This document shows, in pieces, positions 42,878 to 44,271 of a stretch of DNA of 44,271 nucleotides. The notes under the pieces are model-generated. The model ran no database searches. It saw nothing but the letters and a program-made list of their open reading frames with translations, and was not told where the DNA came from. Position numbers and translations under genes: made by a program. Source of the stretch: an uncultured Pelagibacteraceae bacterium (GTDB lineage Bacteria > Pseudomonadota > Alphaproteobacteria > Pelagibacterales > Pelagibacteraceae); NCBI GenBank assembly GCA_902628815.1, contig CACOOK010000006.1:1-44271 (forward strand), written 5' to 3'. How positions within the stretch are numbered: position 1 is the stretch's first letter; each line of letters begins with the position of its first letter.

Positions 42878-44230
42878 ATGTTTGAAAATTTAACAAATAA
42901 ATTAGAAAGTATTTTTTCTAAGCTAAAAAGTGCTCCATCATTGAATGAAGAGCAAGTTGACTCTGGCTTAAAAGAGATTCGATTAGCTTTATTAGAGGCC
43001 GACGTAGCTCTTCCAGTCACTAAAGAATTTATAGCTAATGTAAAACCAAAAGCTATTGGTAAAGAAATTATAAAATCAACATCAGCTGGCCAGATGATAG
43101 TTAAAATTGTTTACGATGAACTAGTAAATATTTTAGGCTCACAAAATGAAGAACTTAACTTGAAAGCTGTTCCGCCAGTTTCTCTTTTATTGGTTGGATT
43201 ACAGGGCTCAGGTAAAACAACTTCTGCAGCCAAGTTAGCAAAAAACATAGAGAAGAATCATAAAAAAAAAGTGATGGTAGTTAGTTTAGACGTTTATAGA
43301 CCAGCTGCTCAAGAACAACTTAAATTACTTGCCGAAGCAAATGAAATTCAATGCTTGCCGGTAGTTGAAAAGCAACAACCAATTGATATTGCTAAAAGAG
43401 CATTGAATGCTGCTAGTCTTAATGGCTCAGATATTATTATATTTGATACCGCAGGTAGGACTCAAATAGATTTACCAATGATGTCTGAAATTAAAGAGAT
43501 TAAAGAAATTACAAAACCATCTGAAACAATCTTGGTCGCTGACTCTCTAACAGGGCAAATAGCTGTAAATGTAGCTAAAGAATTTGATGATGCAGTAAGT
43601 CTATCTGGAATAATTCTTACTAGGGTTGATGGCGATGCAAGAGGTGGAGCAGCGTTAAGCATGAAACATGTTACTGGCAAACCAATTAAATATATTGGAG
43701 TTGGAGAAAAAATCACAGATCTTGAAATTTTCCACCCGGACAGATTAGCTAACAGAATTTTAGGGATGGGTGATATAGTAAGTTTAGTAGAGAAAGCTCA
43801 GCAAGACTTAAGTGAAGAAAAAATAAAAGAGAAAGAAGACGAATTAAAAAAAGGAATTTTTACCATGGACTCTTATCTCTCTCAACTAAGACAAATGAAA
43901 AAAATGGGAGGCATGGAAGGAGTTATGTCCATGTTGCCAGGAGTAAATAAAATGAAATCAAAAATGGATCAAGCAAATATTGACGAAAAAATGCTAGTTG
44001 AAAATGAAGCTATAATATTATCTATGACCAAAAATGAGAGAGAGAATCCAAAAATTATAAGCGGCTCTAGGCGTAAAAGAATTTCAAAAGGAGCAGGTGT
44101 AGATGTTTCAAAAATTAATAAACTTTTAAAACAATTTAAAATGATGTCAGACATGATGAAAAAAATGTCTCAAGGTAAAAAAATTCCATCTGGGATCATC
44201 CCAGATGAAATGCTCAATCAACTAAAATGA
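42878..44230 (+). CDS. ffh: Signal recognition particle protein Ffh
   Basis: Ffh is the SRP54 GTPase that binds 4.5S RNA and signal sequences on nascent membrane proteins. I start it at ATG 42878 (MFENLTNKL), the canonical family N terminus, giving 450 aa. The frame is open back to GTG 42860, but those codons lie in the structured leader. Motifs: G1 VGLQGSGKTTSAAKLA, SLDVYRPAAQEQL, G3 FDTAGRTQIDLP, VADSLTGQIAVN, G4 LTRVDGDARGGAALS, YIGVGEKITDLE. The Met-rich M domain contains MSMLPGVNKMKSKMDQ, SRRKRISKGAGVDVSKINKL, and MMSDMMKKMSQG. rpsP follows 10 bases downstream, the usual ffh-rpsP order. Confidence 0.97.
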   Translation: MFENLTNKLESIFSKLKSAPSLNEEQVDSGLKEIRLALLEADVALPVTKEFIANVKPKAIGKEIIKSTSAGQMIVKIVYDELVNILGSQNEELNLKAVPPVSLLLVGLQGSGKTTSAAKLAKNIEKNHKKKVMVVSLDVYRPAAQEQLKLLAEANEIQCLPVVEKQQPIDIAKRALNAASLNGSDIIIFDTAGRTQIDLPMMSEIKEIKEITKPSETILVADSLTGQIAVNVAKEFDDAVSLSGIILTRVDGDARGGAALSMKHVTGKPIKYIGVGEKITDLEIFHPDRLANRILGMGDIVSLVEKAQQDLSEEKIKEKEDELKKGIFTMDSYLSQLRQMKKMGGMEGVMSMLPGVNKMKSKMDQANIDEKMLVENEAIILSMTKNERENPKIISGSRRKRISKGAGVDVSKINKLLKQFKMMSDMMKKMSQGKKIPSGIIPDEMLNQLK

Positions 44231-44240
44231 AAGGTATAAT

Positions 44241-44271
44241 ATGTTAAGAATAAGACTATCAATGGGTGGTG
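44241..44271 (+). CDS. rpsP: Ribosomal protein S16, first codons only (cut by window edge)
   Basis: ATG 44241 opens MLRIRLSMGG, matching the conserved N terminus of S16 (MLKIRLxRGG). The sequence AAGG lies about six bases upstream. ffh followed by rpsP is the standard bacterial order, usually continued by rimM, trmD and rplS. Only ten codons are visible, so the call rests on these residues and context. Confidence 0.85.
   Translation, partial: MLRIRLSMGG

Noticed and set aside
1-44271. CRISPR array, transposase, integrase, phage or toxin-antitoxin genes
   Set aside because: No regularly spaced repeats, transposase or integrase motifs or short paired toxin-antitoxin frames were seen; gene content is core-like throughout.

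Overview
The window looks like a chromosomal segment of a SAR11-type alphaproteobacterium (Pelagibacterales). The DNA is strongly AT-rich, and genes are packed end to end with many 1-47 base overlaps or zero-base junctions. Proteins are Lys/Ile/Asn-rich. Gene content and order are alphaproteobacterial: tsaD facing hemC-hemD, DUF2794 next to yciB, a heparinase II/III gene before purH, dapF-ftsY facing ffh-rpsP, and glcDEF with a TRAP transporter. No rRNA, CRISPR array, insertion sequence, prophage or plasmid gene was seen. No stretch above 300 bases lacks a gene. The longest gaps are upstream of ccmC (about 174 b), of ffh (about 167 b), of the symporter pair (about 156 b) and of the TRAP binding protein (about 105 b).

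Layout. 1-2326: the 3' part of rho, a Lon-N-domain protein, tRNA-Gly(GCC) with a near-consensus promoter, and phhB. 2327-6568 (minus): purH, a heparinase-like gene, rpe and a small membrane protein. 6594-11661: a sodium:solute symporter pair (large subunit plus DUF4212 small subunit), an uncharacterised gene, and acetyl-CoA synthetase with a polylysine-type N-terminal tail; together this looks like an acetate or short-chain acid uptake and activation region. 11678-17059: EVE-domain gene and tsaD (minus), then hemC-hemD-mscS-yggT-folD (plus). 17040-22339: psiE, argG, an IalB-like secreted protein, a Tas-type aldo/keto reductase, a Bax-inhibitor-1 family protein, DUF2794, yciB and hspQ. 22514-26624: cytochrome c maturation genes ccmC-D-E-F-G-H. 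26667-40976: a PagL-like outer membrane protein, then a long plus-strand run devoted mainly to 2-hydroxy and 2-keto acids. It holds an FMN lactate/glycolate dehydrogenase, an aminotransferase, glcD, glcE, glcF, a hydroxypyruvate/glyoxylate reductase, a TRAP transporter, an amidase, a 60-aa membrane protein, an EamA transporter and an alpha/beta hydrolase. 40959-44271: ftsY and dapF (minus), a structured RNA leader, ffh and the first codons of rpsP.

How it fits together. The central theme is use of small carboxylic acids (acetate, lactate, glycolate): two transporter systems, Acs, two kinds of hydroxyacid oxidase, a glyoxylate-side reductase and an aminotransferase that could make glycine. The two clear intrinsic terminators lie directly behind the two transport proteins whose codon usage looks adapted for high expression. 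Points most worth a second look are the G8 frameshift splitting glcE, the basic tail and A8-G-A8-G-A8 tract at the start of acs, the ffh leader RNA (probably a previously described SAR11 motif), two palindromes upstream of the symporter, an EF-hand-like loop inside the symporter, and the terminator between the TRAP binding protein and its permease. I did not find a convincing wholly new multi-gene system.
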